In this document: piece by piece, positions 41,835 to 50,399 of the stretch
Position numbering within the stretch: the stretch's first letter is position 1
Layout: every line of letters starts with the position of its first letter
NCBI GenBank assembly: GCA_934474025.1
Contig: CAKSMF010000002.1
Coordinates: forward strand, 62,001 to 126,000
DNA length: 64,000 bases
DNA from: an uncultured Ruminococcus sp.
GTDB lineage: Bacteria; Bacillota; Clostridia; Oscillospirales; Ruminococcaceae
Reading direction: 5' to 3'
Made by a program: the position numbers and the translations under genes
The notes under the pieces: model-generated
What the model saw: the letters and a program-made list of their open reading frames with translations, nothing else
The model's database searches: none
Told to the model about the DNA's origin: nothing

Positions 41835-43235
41835 TTATTCACCGAGTTGTTTTGCCTTAGCTATAACGTCATCAATTGTGCCAGCCATAAGGAAAGCTGA
41901 TTCAGGATACTTATCCATATCACCATTTATAATTGCGTTAAATCCTTTTATAGTTTCTTTAAGAGGAACGTATTTACCTTTAAGACCTGTAAAGTTTTCA
42001 GCAACGTTGAAAGGCTGTGAAAGGAATTTCTGAATTTTTCTTGCACGATAAACAGCCTGTTTATCAGCTTCATCAAGTTCTTCCATACCAAGAATACCGA
42101 TAATATCCTGTAATTCCTTGTATTTCTGTAAAAGTTCCTGTGTGCGACGTGCAACTGTATAGTGTTCATCGCCGACTATTTCCGGTTCAAGAATACGTGA
42201 ATTTGATTCAAGAGGGTCAACAGCCGGATAAATACCTTGTTCAACGATTTTACGTGAAAGAACGGTTGTAGCATCAAGGTGTGCAAATGTAATAGCTGGT
42301 GCTGGGTCTGTAAGGTCGTCCGCTGGAACGTATACTGCCTGTACAGATGTAATAGAACCGTTTTTAGTGGAAGTGATACGCTCTTGTAATTCGCCCACTT
42401 CTGTAGCAAGTGTAGGCTGATAACCAACCGCAGACGGCATACGTCCGAGAAGTGCGGAAACTTCTGAACCTGCCTGAACATATCTGAAAATATTATCAAT
42501 AAAAAGAAGTACGTCCTTGTGTTCTCTGTCTCTGAAATATTCAGCCATAGTAAGACCAGTCTGAGCTACTCTCATACGTGAACCAGGTGGTTCATTCATC
42601 TGACCGAAAACAAGGGCTGTTTTATTGATAACGCCTGATTCCTGCATTTCGTTCCAAAGGTCATTACCTTCACGTGAACGCTCTCCAACGCCCGTGAAAA
42701 TTGAATAACCGCCGTGTTCGGTAGCAATATTTCTTATAAGTTCCTGTATAAGAACAGTTTTACCAACGCCCGCACCGCCGAAAAGTCCTATTTTACCGCC
42801 TTTTGCGTAAGGTGCGATAAGGTCGATTACTTTTATACCTGTTTCGAGTACTTCAACTACAGGGCTTTGTTCCTGAAATGACGGGGCTTTTCTGTGAATT
42901 TCCCAGTATTCAGAAGCTCCGGTATCACCTTGTTTGTCAATAGTTTCACCAAGTACGTTGAACATTCTTCCTAATGTTTTTTCGCCTACAGGAACTTTTA
43001 TACAAGAGCCGGTCGGAGTAACTTCCATATTTTTGCTAAGACCCTCACTTGTTGCAAGCATTATACAACGTACAATATGATTTCCCATATGCTGTGCAAC
43101 TTCCATTACACGCTTTTTTCCATCAACTTCAACTGTCAATGCATCTCTTATCATCGGAAGTTTTCCAGCAGGAAACTCAACGTCTATTACAGGTCCGATA
43201 ACCTGAGTTATTTTTCCTTTTTCCAAATTATACAA
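41835..43235 (-). CDS. atpD: ATP synthase beta subunit
   Basis: Catalytic subunit of F1. 466 aa, standard length: beta-barrel, nucleotide-binding domain with Walker A GGAGVGKT, GERSREGND, Walker B LLFIDNIFR and the catalytic glutamate of GERSREG, and the C-terminal domain with the DELSEED-equivalent IIGILGMEELDEADK. It lies 23 bases behind atpG with a GGAAAGGAG site. Close spacing places it in the atpBEF-HA-GDC operon. Confidence 0.97.
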   Translation of the reverse strand: MYNLEKGKITQVIGPVIDVEFPAGKLPMIRDALTVEVDGKKRVMEVAQHMGNHIVRCIMLATSEGLSKNMEVTPTGSCIKVPVGEKTLGRMFNVLGETIDKQGDTGASEYWEIHRKAPSFQEQSPVVEVLETGIKVIDLIAPYAKGGKIGLFGGAGVGKTVLIQELIRNIATEHGGYSIFTGVGERSREGNDLWNEMQESGVINKTALVFGQMNEPPGSRMRVAQTGLTMAEYFRDREHKDVLLFIDNIFRYVQAGSEVSALLGRMPSAVGYQPTLATEVGELQERITSTKNGSITSVQAVYVPADDLTDPAPAITFAHLDATTVLSRKIVEQGIYPAVDPLESNSRILEPEIVGDEHYTVARRTQELLQKYKELQDIIGILGMEELDEADKQAVYRARKIQKFLSQPFNVAENFTGLKGKYVPLKETIKGFNAIINGDMDKYPESAFLMAGTIDDVIAKAKQLGE

Positions 43236-43258
43236 ACTCCTTTCCGGAGATAAATTTT

Positions 43259-44161
43259 TTATTCAAGACTGTTAGCACCGCTGACTACTTCGGTAATTTC
43301 CTGAGTAATAGCAGATTGTCTTGCACGGTTATAGAGAAGTGATAAATCTTTTATAATATCCTTAGCACTGTTTGTAGCGGAATCCATGGCAGTCATACGG
43401 GCTTGCTGTTCGCAACAGAAAGCCTCAACCATTGCACCATAAATAATACCTTTGGCGTAGTTTGGTATAAGATAAGCCATAACTTCTTCCGGAGACGGTA
43501 CAAAAGACGCTTTAGGAAGTTTTTTCATAGTACCATCAGAAGATTTTCCGAAATGTCTTCTGCTAAACGGCAATAACTGTACTGTTTTCGGTTCAAACTG
43601 ACTGGAGTTAATCATTTCAGTATAAATCAGATAAACTTCATCAAGTTCTTTCTTTTCAAACTTGTCAAGAACAATTTCAGCAATTTCCCTTGCTCTGTAA
43701 AGAGTAGGATTCTGTGTAGTATAAAGAAATTCACCGTCAACATAACCTTGTTTTTTATTTTTCATGCGGTTCTGAAAATATAATCTTCCGACGTGTCCGA
43801 TAACAAAAAGATAACAGTTATCAAGATTAGAGGATTCTATTTGCTGTTCGGTATACCTTAAAATATTATGGTTATAGCTTCCGCAAAGACCCTTATCAGC
43901 CGTAATTACTATATAACCCTTTTTACGTTGTTCTTCCGGAACATTCTGTCTCCTGTCAAAATACAACTGCCTTGTATGCGGAGTGTGTTCAAGAATGCTT
44001 TCAATAGTTGACTGGAGTTTTGCAAAGTAAGGAACAGTTGCATCAAGAGACTTACGGGCTTTTTTAAGCTTTGATGACGAAATAAGGTACATGGCATTAG
44101 TTATTTTAAGTATTTGCTGTATACTTTCAATACGTTCACGTATTTCTCTGATATTAGCCAA
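43259..44161 (-). CDS. atpG: ATP synthase gamma subunit
   Basis: Rotor shaft of F1. 300 aa with the N-terminal helix (MANIREIRERIESIQQILKIT), the Rossmann-like middle (GYIVITADKGLCGSYNHNI) and the C-terminal helix (MTAMDSATNSAKDIIKDLSLLYNRARQSAITQEITEVV). Slightly longer than average because of an insertion near 185-210. Lies 12 bases behind the fused delta-alpha gene. Confidence 0.96.
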   Translation of the reverse strand: MANIREIRERIESIQQILKITNAMYLISSSKLKKARKSLDATVPYFAKLQSTIESILEHTPHTRQLYFDRRQNVPEEQRKKGYIVITADKGLCGSYNHNILRYTEQQIESSNLDNCYLFVIGHVGRLYFQNRMKNKKQGYVDGEFLYTTQNPTLYRAREIAEIVLDKFEKKELDEVYLIYTEMINSSQFEPKTVQLLPFSRRHFGKSSDGTMKKLPKASFVPSPEEVMAYLIPNYAKGIIYGAMVEAFCCEQQARMTAMDSATNSAKDIIKDLSLLYNRARQSAITQEITEVVSGANSLE

Positions 44162-44173
44162 AACAACTCCCCC

Positions 44174-46192
44174 TTATTCCTCGAAAGCTGTTATAATTCT
44201 TTCAATTCTTTCTGCAAGGTCATCTGTAAGAACTTTCTTTTCTTCGATTTCCTGAATAATATCCTGACCGTAACTTTTTATATATTTCATAAGCTCGTTG
44301 CGGTATTCTCTGATTTCCTTAACGGGAATGTCTTCAAAAAATCCATGCTGTACAGCATACAATAATATAACCTGTTCATAGTGTGGAAGCGGATTATATA
44401 ATGGCTGTTTAAGCAATTCTGTAAGAACATGACCATGATTAAGCAAATCTGTTGTTGCTTTATCGAGTTCAGATGAAAACTGTGTAAAGATTTCCATTTC
44501 CTTGAATTGTGCAAGGTCTATACGCAGATTTGCAGCAGCTTTTTTCATAGCTTTGGTCTGAGCAGCACCGCCTACACGGGATACAGAAAGTCCATAGTTA
44601 ACGGCAGGTCTTAAACCTGAATTAAATAATTCGCTTTCAAGGAATATCTGTCCGTCAGTGATAGAAATAACATTTGTAGGAATATATGCAGAAATATCAC
44701 CGGCAAGAGTTTCGATAATAGGAAGTGCTGTAAGTGAACCGCCACCATGTTCATCATCAAGACGGCTGGAACGTTCAAGCAATCTTGAATGGAGGTAGAA
44801 AACGTCACCTGGATAAGCTTCACGTCCCGGCGGTCTGTGAAGTAAAAGAGACATTGCACGATATGCAACAGCGTGCTTTGAAAGGTCATCATAAACTATG
44901 AGAACATCTTTACCCTTAGACATGAAATATTCCGCAATAGCTGTACCTGAATAAGGTGCTATATACTGGAATGGTGCTGGTTCGCTTGCAGATGCGGAAA
45001 GAACTACTGAATAATCCATAGCACCGTATTTTTTAAGAGTGTTTACAACCTGTGCAACTGTTGAGGATTTCTGACCAATTGCAACATATATACATATAAC
45101 GTCCTGACCCTTTTGGTTGATGATTGTATCAACTGCTATTGAAGTCTTACCTGTTTGTCTGTCACCAATGATAAGTTCACGCTGACCACGACCAATAGGA
45201 AACATTGAATCTATAGCAAGAATACCAGTCTGCAACGGAACGTTTACTGACTTTCTTTCAATAACTCCAGGGGCTTCACGTTCAATAGGAAAATATTCAT
45301 CAGCTCTGATTTTTCCAAGACCGTCAATAGGTGAACCAAGTGCGTCAACAACACGTCCTAAAAGTTCATCACTAACGCCTATTCCGGCACGTTTTCCGGT
45401 ACGAACAACGGAAGAACCTTCTGTAAGACCGTATTCCTGTCCAAGAAGTACAGCACCGACTGTTTTTTCTTCAAGGCTCTGAATAATACCTCTTACACCG
45501 TTTTCAAATTCAACGAGTTCACCGTACATAACGCCACTCATTCCCTGAATACGTGCTATTCCGTCACCTATACGTGTTATGAAACCTGTTTCGGTAGTGC
45601 CTTTTTTTGTTGTAAAGTCCTTAATCTCAGTTTTAAGAACAGATATGATATCAGAATCACTGCTATTTGCAGATTCTGAAAGTTCTGTCGCCTTATTCTC
45701 AAAATTTTCTTTCATGAGTTTAAGGCTTGTACGATAACTTTTATCGTATTCAACGTCACCTGCATTGAGTATAAAACCGCCTATTATATCGGGGTCATAA
45801 CGATACTCAATAGCAACATCTTCCTTAACAAAACGTTGCATTATAAATTTACGCAAATCTGCCTGCTGTGTTTCTGTAAGCGGAGTAACATATCTTACAA
45901 CAGCACGAATACTGCTTTGTTTTTCAAGAAGAATATCGCTGTATTCGTCGAAAATTTCCGGCAGACTGTCAATAGCAGAATCTTTTACAACGTTTATAAT
46001 AAATCGATGTAAATCTTCCGGAAAAAGTTTTTTAATAACATTTCTTTTTTCGTCAGAAGTAACAAGAGGATTTGAAAGAGTATCGGCAACATCAGGACAG
46101 CTTTCAAAGATAGTTCTTGTCTTGTCGATATCTTCCTGAGATATGTCAAGACGGACAAGTTCTTTCAGAAAATCTTTTTCATTGTCTTTCAT
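44174..46192 (-). CDS. atpHA: Fused ATP synthase delta-alpha subunit
   Basis: One uninterrupted 672-aa frame encodes delta and alpha of F1. Residues 1 to about 172 are the delta subunit (OSCP), ending IIGGFILNAGDVEYDKS. After a short linker (about 165-182, SESANSSDS) the alpha subunit follows, with FITRIGDGIARIQG, Walker A GDRQTGKT (343-350) and SRVGGAAQTKAMK. E. coli alpha has this Walker A at 169-176, so alpha would start at about 175. The only methionine near the junction (M160, ATG 45715) lacks a ribosome site. Three alpha but one delta are needed per enzyme, so cleavage, internal initiation or an altered stoichiometry must be assumed. The start follows the atpF stop directly (TAAATG). 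Confidence 0.93.
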   Translation of the reverse strand: MKDNEKDFLKELVRLDISQEDIDKTRTIFESCPDVADTLSNPLVTSDEKRNVIKKLFPEDLHRFIINVVKDSAIDSLPEIFDEYSDILLEKQSSIRAVVRYVTPLTETQQADLRKFIMQRFVKEDVAIEYRYDPDIIGGFILNAGDVEYDKSYRTSLKLMKENFENKATELSESANSSDSDIISVLKTEIKDFTTKKGTTETGFITRIGDGIARIQGMSGVMYGELVEFENGVRGIIQSLEEKTVGAVLLGQEYGLTEGSSVVRTGKRAGIGVSDELLGRVVDALGSPIDGLGKIRADEYFPIEREAPGVIERKSVNVPLQTGILAIDSMFPIGRGQRELIIGDRQTGKTSIAVDTIINQKGQDVICIYVAIGQKSSTVAQVVNTLKKYGAMDYSVVLSASASEPAPFQYIAPYSGTAIAEYFMSKGKDVLIVYDDLSKHAVAYRAMSLLLHRPPGREAYPGDVFYLHSRLLERSSRLDDEHGGGSLTALPIIETLAGDISAYIPTNVISITDGQIFLESELFNSGLRPAVNYGLSVSRVGGAAQTKAMKKAAANLRIDLAQFKEMEIFTQFSSELDKATTDLLNHGHVLTELLKQPLYNPLPHYEQVILLYAVQHGFFEDIPVKEIREYRNELMKYIKSYGQDIIQEIEEKKVLTDDLAERIERIITAFEE

Positions 46193-46702
46193 TTAGTTGT
46201 CACTCTCCTCTGCCGAAAGAAATTCGTCTACTAAACGGCGGTTCTTTTCGTCATCGACATTTTCGCCGATAATTTTAGACGCAGCCTCAATAGCAAGGTC
46301 GGCAATCTGAGTTTGTGCCTGCTGAACAACTCTTTTTCTTTCATTTTCAATCATCTTGCCAGCATTGTCAATTATTTCAGATGCTTCTTCCATAGATTTT
46401 TGCATTATAGCATTTTTTTCAGCTTCTGCCTCATCATGAGCTTTCATAATAATCTGCTGAGCTTCTTCTTTTGCATTGCTGATACTGTCAGCATACTGCT
46501 GTTTAAGCTCTTCTGCTTCACGACGAGACTTTTCAGCCTTTTCAATGTTATCCTGAATAGTTCTTGTACGTTCGTTCATTATTTTGTTGATTGGCTTGAA
46601 AAGGAATATTTTGAGCAGGATAAACAGTATGATAATATTTACCGCAGACCATATAAAATTCCAGATATTAACGTCAAGCATCGTACCCTTTAATGCGTCC
46701 AT
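46193..46702 (-). CDS. atpF: ATP synthase b subunit
   Basis: Peripheral stalk of the ATP synthase. 169 aa with one N-terminal membrane helix (about 10-32) and a long charged amphipathic helix (about 35-150) that dimerises and reaches delta. The C-terminus IGENVDDEKNRRLVDEFL contacts delta in other bacteria. Stop and the following delta-alpha start are adjacent. RBS GGAAG. Confidence 0.94.
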   Translation of the reverse strand: MDALKGTMLDVNIWNFIWSAVNIIILFILLKIFLFKPINKIMNERTRTIQDNIEKAEKSRREAEELKQQYADSISNAKEEAQQIIMKAHDEAEAEKNAIMQKSMEEASEIIDNAGKMIENERKRVVQQAQTQIADLAIEAASKIIGENVDDEKNRRLVDEFLSAEESDN

Positions 46703-46741
46703 GCTGTAACTTCCTTTCTTCTGATTTATCTTGATACAAAA

Positions 46742-46963
46742 TTACTTAAGAATGAAGATAATCAGAATTGCTATAACGAAACCATAAATAGCAGTAGCTT
46801 CAGCGAGTGCACAACCAAGAAGAAGTGCTTTGTTAATATCGCCCTTAGCTTCAGGCTGACGTGCGATAGCATCTGCTGCCTTAGAAGTTGCTATACCAAT
46901 ACCGATTCCTGCACCCATGCCTGTAAGAACGGCAAGACCTGCACCAATTGCTACTAAACCCAT
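46742..46963 (-). CDS. atpE: ATP synthase c subunit (proton-type)
   Basis: Rotor-ring proteolipid, 73 aa, two membrane helices joined by the polar loop ARQPEAKGD (34-42). The ion-binding carboxylate is E55. Compared with the sodium-binding c subunit of Ilyobacter tartaricus, the residue equivalent to Q32 is I22 and that equivalent to S66 is A56, so two sodium ligands are missing and proton coupling is predicted. RBS GGAGGTAA. Confidence 0.95.
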   Translation of the reverse strand: MGLVAIGAGLAVLTGMGAGIGIGIATSKAADAIARQPEAKGDINKALLLGCALAEATAIYGFVIAILIIFILK

Positions 46964-47010
46964 AATAAATTACCTCCGTAAAATTTTTTCAAAAAATAAG
47001 TGATTTTTAA

Positions 47011-47697
47011 TTAATCACTTTCCATAGCCTCAGACATGAAAAGTGAGGTAAGGAACACAAATACATAAGCCTGTATACAGCCGTCAAAAATATCAAAATA
47101 GAAACTGAATACTAATGGCAAACCTACTGGCAATAACATTTTTATAAGCTCCATAACTACAAATGCACCAAGAACGTTACCAAAAAGTCGCATACATAAT
47201 GAAAGTGGCTTGATAATAAGTTCAAGTATATTCATAGGAAGCATGATTATCATAGGTTCTTTAAAGCTTTTAAGCCAACCATTAACGCCTTTTTCCCTGA
47301 TACCGCTGAACTGTATAAGCAGTATCGCAAAAAGTGCAAGTGTTGCAGTAACTCCCAAGTCCTTAGTAGGCGGACGCAATCCGAAAAGACCTATCACATT
47401 TGACACACCTATATATATAAGGAACGTTTCGAGAATAGGAAGGTATTTTTTACCTTTTGGTCCAAGAATTTCAAGGAAAAAGTTATTCATCCATTCTATT
47501 CCGATTTCTAAAAGACATTGTGCACCTGTAGGGACAGTTTTAAGCTTTCTTACCAGCAGTATAGAGGCAAGAACAAGGACTGCCATTATAACCCATGTTA
47601 TAACACATGATTCCGGAACAGGTATTCCACCAAAAACAGGAATGGTAAAAGCCACACGGCATTCAAGTTCCTCCATAAGTTTTTCTGCAATATCCAT
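47011..47697 (-). CDS. atpB: ATP synthase a subunit
   Basis: Stator membrane subunit that forms the proton half-channels. 228 aa, five to six helices; the essential arginine is R170 in IIKPLSLCMRLFGNVLGA. First gene of the operon; no atpI or atpZ precedes it. ATG 47697 follows GAAAGAAGGTG. A hairpin with a T-run lies 29-70 bases before it in the leader. Confidence 0.95.
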   Translation of the reverse strand: MDIAEKLMEELECRVAFTIPVFGGIPVPESCVITWVIMAVLVLASILLVRKLKTVPTGAQCLLEIGIEWMNNFFLEILGPKGKKYLPILETFLIYIGVSNVIGLFGLRPPTKDLGVTATLALFAILLIQFSGIREKGVNGWLKSFKEPMIIMLPMNILELIIKPLSLCMRLFGNVLGAFVVMELIKMLLPVGLPLVFSFYFDIFDGCIQAYVFVFLTSLFMSEAMESD

Positions 47698-47725
47698 AAT
47701 AACAACACCTTCTTTCCTTTAAAAG

Positions 47726-47767
47726 ATAAATAAAAACGGAGATAGCACAGTGGCAAAAATCCCCGTT
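47726..47767 (-). terminator. Hairpin terminator in the atp operon leader
   Basis: Arms 47735-47743 and 47759-47767 pair over nine bases with one G-U, followed on the minus strand by TTTTTATTT. It lies between the promoter at 47841 and atpB, so it would stop part of the operon transcripts; alternatively it ends the upstream polysaccharide operon. Confidence 0.6.
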
Positions 47768-47840
47768 GATTTTTTCAGAATAATTACTGTAAAGTATATT
47801 AAAAACGATACTTGACAGCCATAATTCTACTGCCACTACT

Positions 47841-47869
47841 ATAATATAACAAAAATTTCACAAAGTCAA
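47841..47869 (-). promoter_or_regulatory. Promoter of the ATP synthase operon
   Basis: Minus strand TTGACT (47864-47869), 17-nt spacer, TATTAT (47841-47846). It gives a leader of about 135 nt before atpB. Confidence 0.6.
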
Positions 47870-47918
47870 TAGATAATAAAAAAATTTTATATTTCCGTCA
47901 AAAATATCAAAATAACGT

Positions 47919-48323
47919 TCAATCTGTTATATTATTTTCTGCTATATTAATAGCTTTGTTAAGACGGTCGATAGCACTTGTGTTAAGCTTTGACGAAAGC
48001 CTTACACGGTCGAGTTCAGATTTTATGGCTTTTAATTCAGCAGTGATTGATTTCATAGTATTGGAGTGTTCATTATTAATTTTGTTTACTGCTTCAATCT
48101 GCTTGTCAGCCAAATGATGAAGAGTTTCTGTCAGTTGTAAATTCTGGTCTTCCAGAAAGCACACTCTTTTAATAAGGTCATTTACGTTTGTTGCAAGAAG
48201 TATATTTGCAGTATTTTGCTTTTCACCGAAATCAACAAGTTTTGTTCCTGCATGAAAAGCAGAAATTTTTTCTTCACCGTCAAAAGTTTTCATCTTTGCA
48301 TTAGTAAGCTTTGTATCTGCCAT
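47919..48323 (-). CDS. Coiled-coil protein of unknown function at the end of the polysaccharide operon
   Basis: No family recognised. 134 aa, no signal peptide or membrane segment. Residues 1-50 are mixed; residues about 52-128 are a continuous heptad-rich helix (VNDLIKRVCFLEDQNLQL to NKAINIAENNITD), so a coiled coil is expected. It follows rmd by seven bases and is probably co-transcribed as the last gene. It could be a structural partner of a glycosyltransferase complex or a chain-length factor; this is a guess from position alone. Confidence 0.75.
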   Translation of the reverse strand: MADTKLTNAKMKTFDGEEKISAFHAGTKLVDFGEKQNTANILLATNVNDLIKRVCFLEDQNLQLTETLHHLADKQIEAVNKINNEHSNTMKSITAELKAIKSELDRVRLSSKLNTSAIDRLNKAINIAENNITD

Positions 48324-48330
48324 TTATATT

Positions 48331-49266
48331 TTAATCCTTTCTTTTTAATTTTTCACGCCAATAATCAAGTGTAGATAAAACAGTTTCTTGTATGGAAATT
48401 TCAGCTTTCCAGCCTGTATCCGCAAAAATTTCTGATACATCGGGTTCAATAATCGGAATATCTGACGCTCTTAAACGTTTCGGGTCGAGTTTATGAACTA
48501 TAGGGACTTCAGAAAATCCAATGGCTATATTGAGAATATCCTCTATACTGACGGCTTTTCCACGACCGATATTATAGACTTTTCCTGAAATTCCCTTTTC
48601 GCCTAAAAGTCTGTAAGCCCTTACTATGTCTCTAACATCTGTAAAATCCCTTTTTGCAGAAAGATTTCCTGTATATATTTCCGGAGATTTCAAATTCAAT
48701 TCAATTTCTGCAATCTGTTTACAGAAATCAGAAATAACAAATGTTTCAGCCTGTCCTGCTCCCGAATGGTTAAAGGCTCTAACCATTATAATATCCTTAT
48801 TGTATGCTCTGTGATATATTTTTCCAATCATTTCAGCACATACTTTTGAAACTGCATATATATTGGCAGGATTAAGATTTTCAGTTTCTTTTATAGGACA
48901 GGCATTTTCACGTATAAAACCGTATTCCTCCCCCGAACCTATCAGAATAAGTCTTGAATTATCAGGAAGTGCCTCCATGACGTTTATTGAACCGATTACA
49001 TTTATTTCGGTAGTAAGCTGTGGTTTTTTCCACGATACCGCAACGGAACTCTGTGCCGAAAGGTGATATATTATATCGGGATTTATTTCATTGATAAGCT
49101 TTTTAACATTGTCCTTGTCAAGAACGTCAAGAATATGCTTAAAACAATCAAAATTTATTTCCTCGGACTGCAAATGCGTTGCATGAACTTCATAACCACA
49201 GGCTGTCAATTCTTTTATAAGATAACCGCCTGCAAATCCGCCTGCTCCTATTATAAGAACTTTCAT
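48331..49266 (-). CDS. rmd: GDP-4-dehydro-6-deoxy-D-mannose reductase
   Basis: Makes GDP-D-rhamnose from the product of Gmd. 311-aa extended SDR: Rossmann motif GAGGFAGGYL (7-16), catalytic YAVSK with the upstream serine of IGSGEEYG, and the Rmd-typical stretch RAFNHSGAGQ, FVISDF, QIAEIE, and GNLSAKRDFTDVRD. These fit Rmd better than GDP-fucose synthase or a UDP-sugar epimerase. The presence of gmd three genes upstream supports it. It overlaps the preceding glycosyltransferase stop by four bases (ATGA). Confidence 0.88.
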   Translation of the reverse strand: MKVLIIGAGGFAGGYLIKELTACGYEVHATHLQSEEINFDCFKHILDVLDKDNVKKLINEINPDIIYHLSAQSSVAVSWKKPQLTTEINVIGSINVMEALPDNSRLILIGSGEEYGFIRENACPIKETENLNPANIYAVSKVCAEMIGKIYHRAYNKDIIMVRAFNHSGAGQAETFVISDFCKQIAEIELNLKSPEIYTGNLSAKRDFTDVRDIVRAYRLLGEKGISGKVYNIGRGKAVSIEDILNIAIGFSEVPIVHKLDPKRLRASDIPIIEPDVSEIFADTGWKAEISIQETVLSTLDYWREKLKRKD

Positions 49267-50399
49267 TTGTTCACCTCATCAGTCATTATTTTGCAAAGCC
49301 TTTTTATAATATTATTTTCATTGAATACTGTTAAAACTCTTTCACGTGCAGATTTTCCGAACTTTTCACGAATGCTTTTATTTTCACAAAGAAAATTTAT
49401 AGCCTTGGCAAGTTGTACTGAATTTTCGGGCTGTACTGTAAGACCTGTTTTTCCATGAATACTGACATAAGGTACTCCGGATTCAAGATTTGTATTTATA
49501 ACAGGTTTTCCATAAAACATTGCCTCAAGCTGTACTATTCCGAAAGCTTCGCTCCTTGCAACTGACGGCAATACAAATATATCACAATCGGAATAGGCTT
49601 GTTTTAATTGTTCTTCCGGAAGAAATCCTAAAAAATGAACTCTTTCTGATAAGCCGTATTTATAAGCCATTTCTTTGAGTTGATTTTCAAGAACGCCTGT
49701 CCCTGCAATAAACAATTCACAATTGCTATTGACCTTTCGGAATGCTTTTATAAGAGTATCAACGCCTTTATAATATACAAGCCGTCCTGTAAAAAATACT
49801 TTAATACCATCAGGATTTGACGAAATCTCTTTAAGTATACTTCTTCTATGAATGTTACTATAATTATCCGGATTAATACCATAAGGAAGTACTTTACATT
49901 TACTTTTATATTTTTTAAGCCATTCAGAACCTTTTATATGCCCTTTTGTCGCAACTAAAATACAATCCGCACGATTCAGAAGATATTTCAATAAAGGTTT
50001 ATATAATACAAGCAGTTTTTTTTGCTTAACTACGTCACTATGCCACGAAATTATTACTTTTCCTTTATATCCCGAAAGCAACAACGCAAGGTCAGCAAGC
50101 GGAAACGGTACGTGTATATGAATGATATCCGCATCTTCAGACATCTTACGGAAAAATTTTATAAACGACAATGACAGAGGACATGAAAAATATGTTCCGA
50201 GACTTCCGGCACGAGTAATATTAATATTATCTATAGTTTCATGATAAGCTTTTCCGAAACCGTCCCTGCAAACAAGTGTATTTACTTCAAATCCGTTTTT
50301 CTGCAAGTCCTGCGAATACTGTTTTACAAGGGTTTCAATTCCTCCCGTATGCGGAAAATATGCTTTATTTACTTCAAGTATGCGGATTTTTTTATTCAT
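49263..50399 (-). CDS. GT4 glycosyltransferase
   Basis: A 378-aa retaining glycosyltransferase of GT-B fold. The N-terminus (RILEVNKAYFPHTGGIETLV) carries the acceptor-side glycine loop; the donor side has FTGRLVYYKGVDTLIKAF and the EX7E motif in ARSEAFGIVQLEAMFYGKPV. The start is ATG 50399 with AAGGAG upstream; a longer frame to 50477 overlaps the previous gene and lacks a site. It overlaps that gene by eight bases. The donor is probably GDP-mannose or GDP-D-rhamnose, inferred from the operon. Confidence 0.9.
   Translation of the reverse strand: MNKKIRILEVNKAYFPHTGGIETLVKQYSQDLQKNGFEVNTLVCRDGFGKAYHETIDNINITRAGSLGTYFSCPLSLSFIKFFRKMSEDADIIHIHVPFPLADLALLLSGYKGKVIISWHSDVVKQKKLLVLYKPLLKYLLNRADCILVATKGHIKGSEWLKKYKSKCKVLPYGINPDNYSNIHRRSILKEISSNPDGIKVFFTGRLVYYKGVDTLIKAFRKVNSNCELFIAGTGVLENQLKEMAYKYGLSERVHFLGFLPEEQLKQAYSDCDIFVLPSVARSEAFGIVQLEAMFYGKPVINTNLESGVPYVSIHGKTGLTVQPENSVQLAKAINFLCENKSIREKFGKSARERVLTVFNENNIIKRLCKIMTDEVNK

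Noticed and set aside
45700..45730. Internal translation start giving free ATP synthase alpha subunit
   Set aside because: ATG 45715 is in frame, but no purine-rich ribosome site lies at the right distance, so it is not called as a separate gene; it remains a possibility to test.
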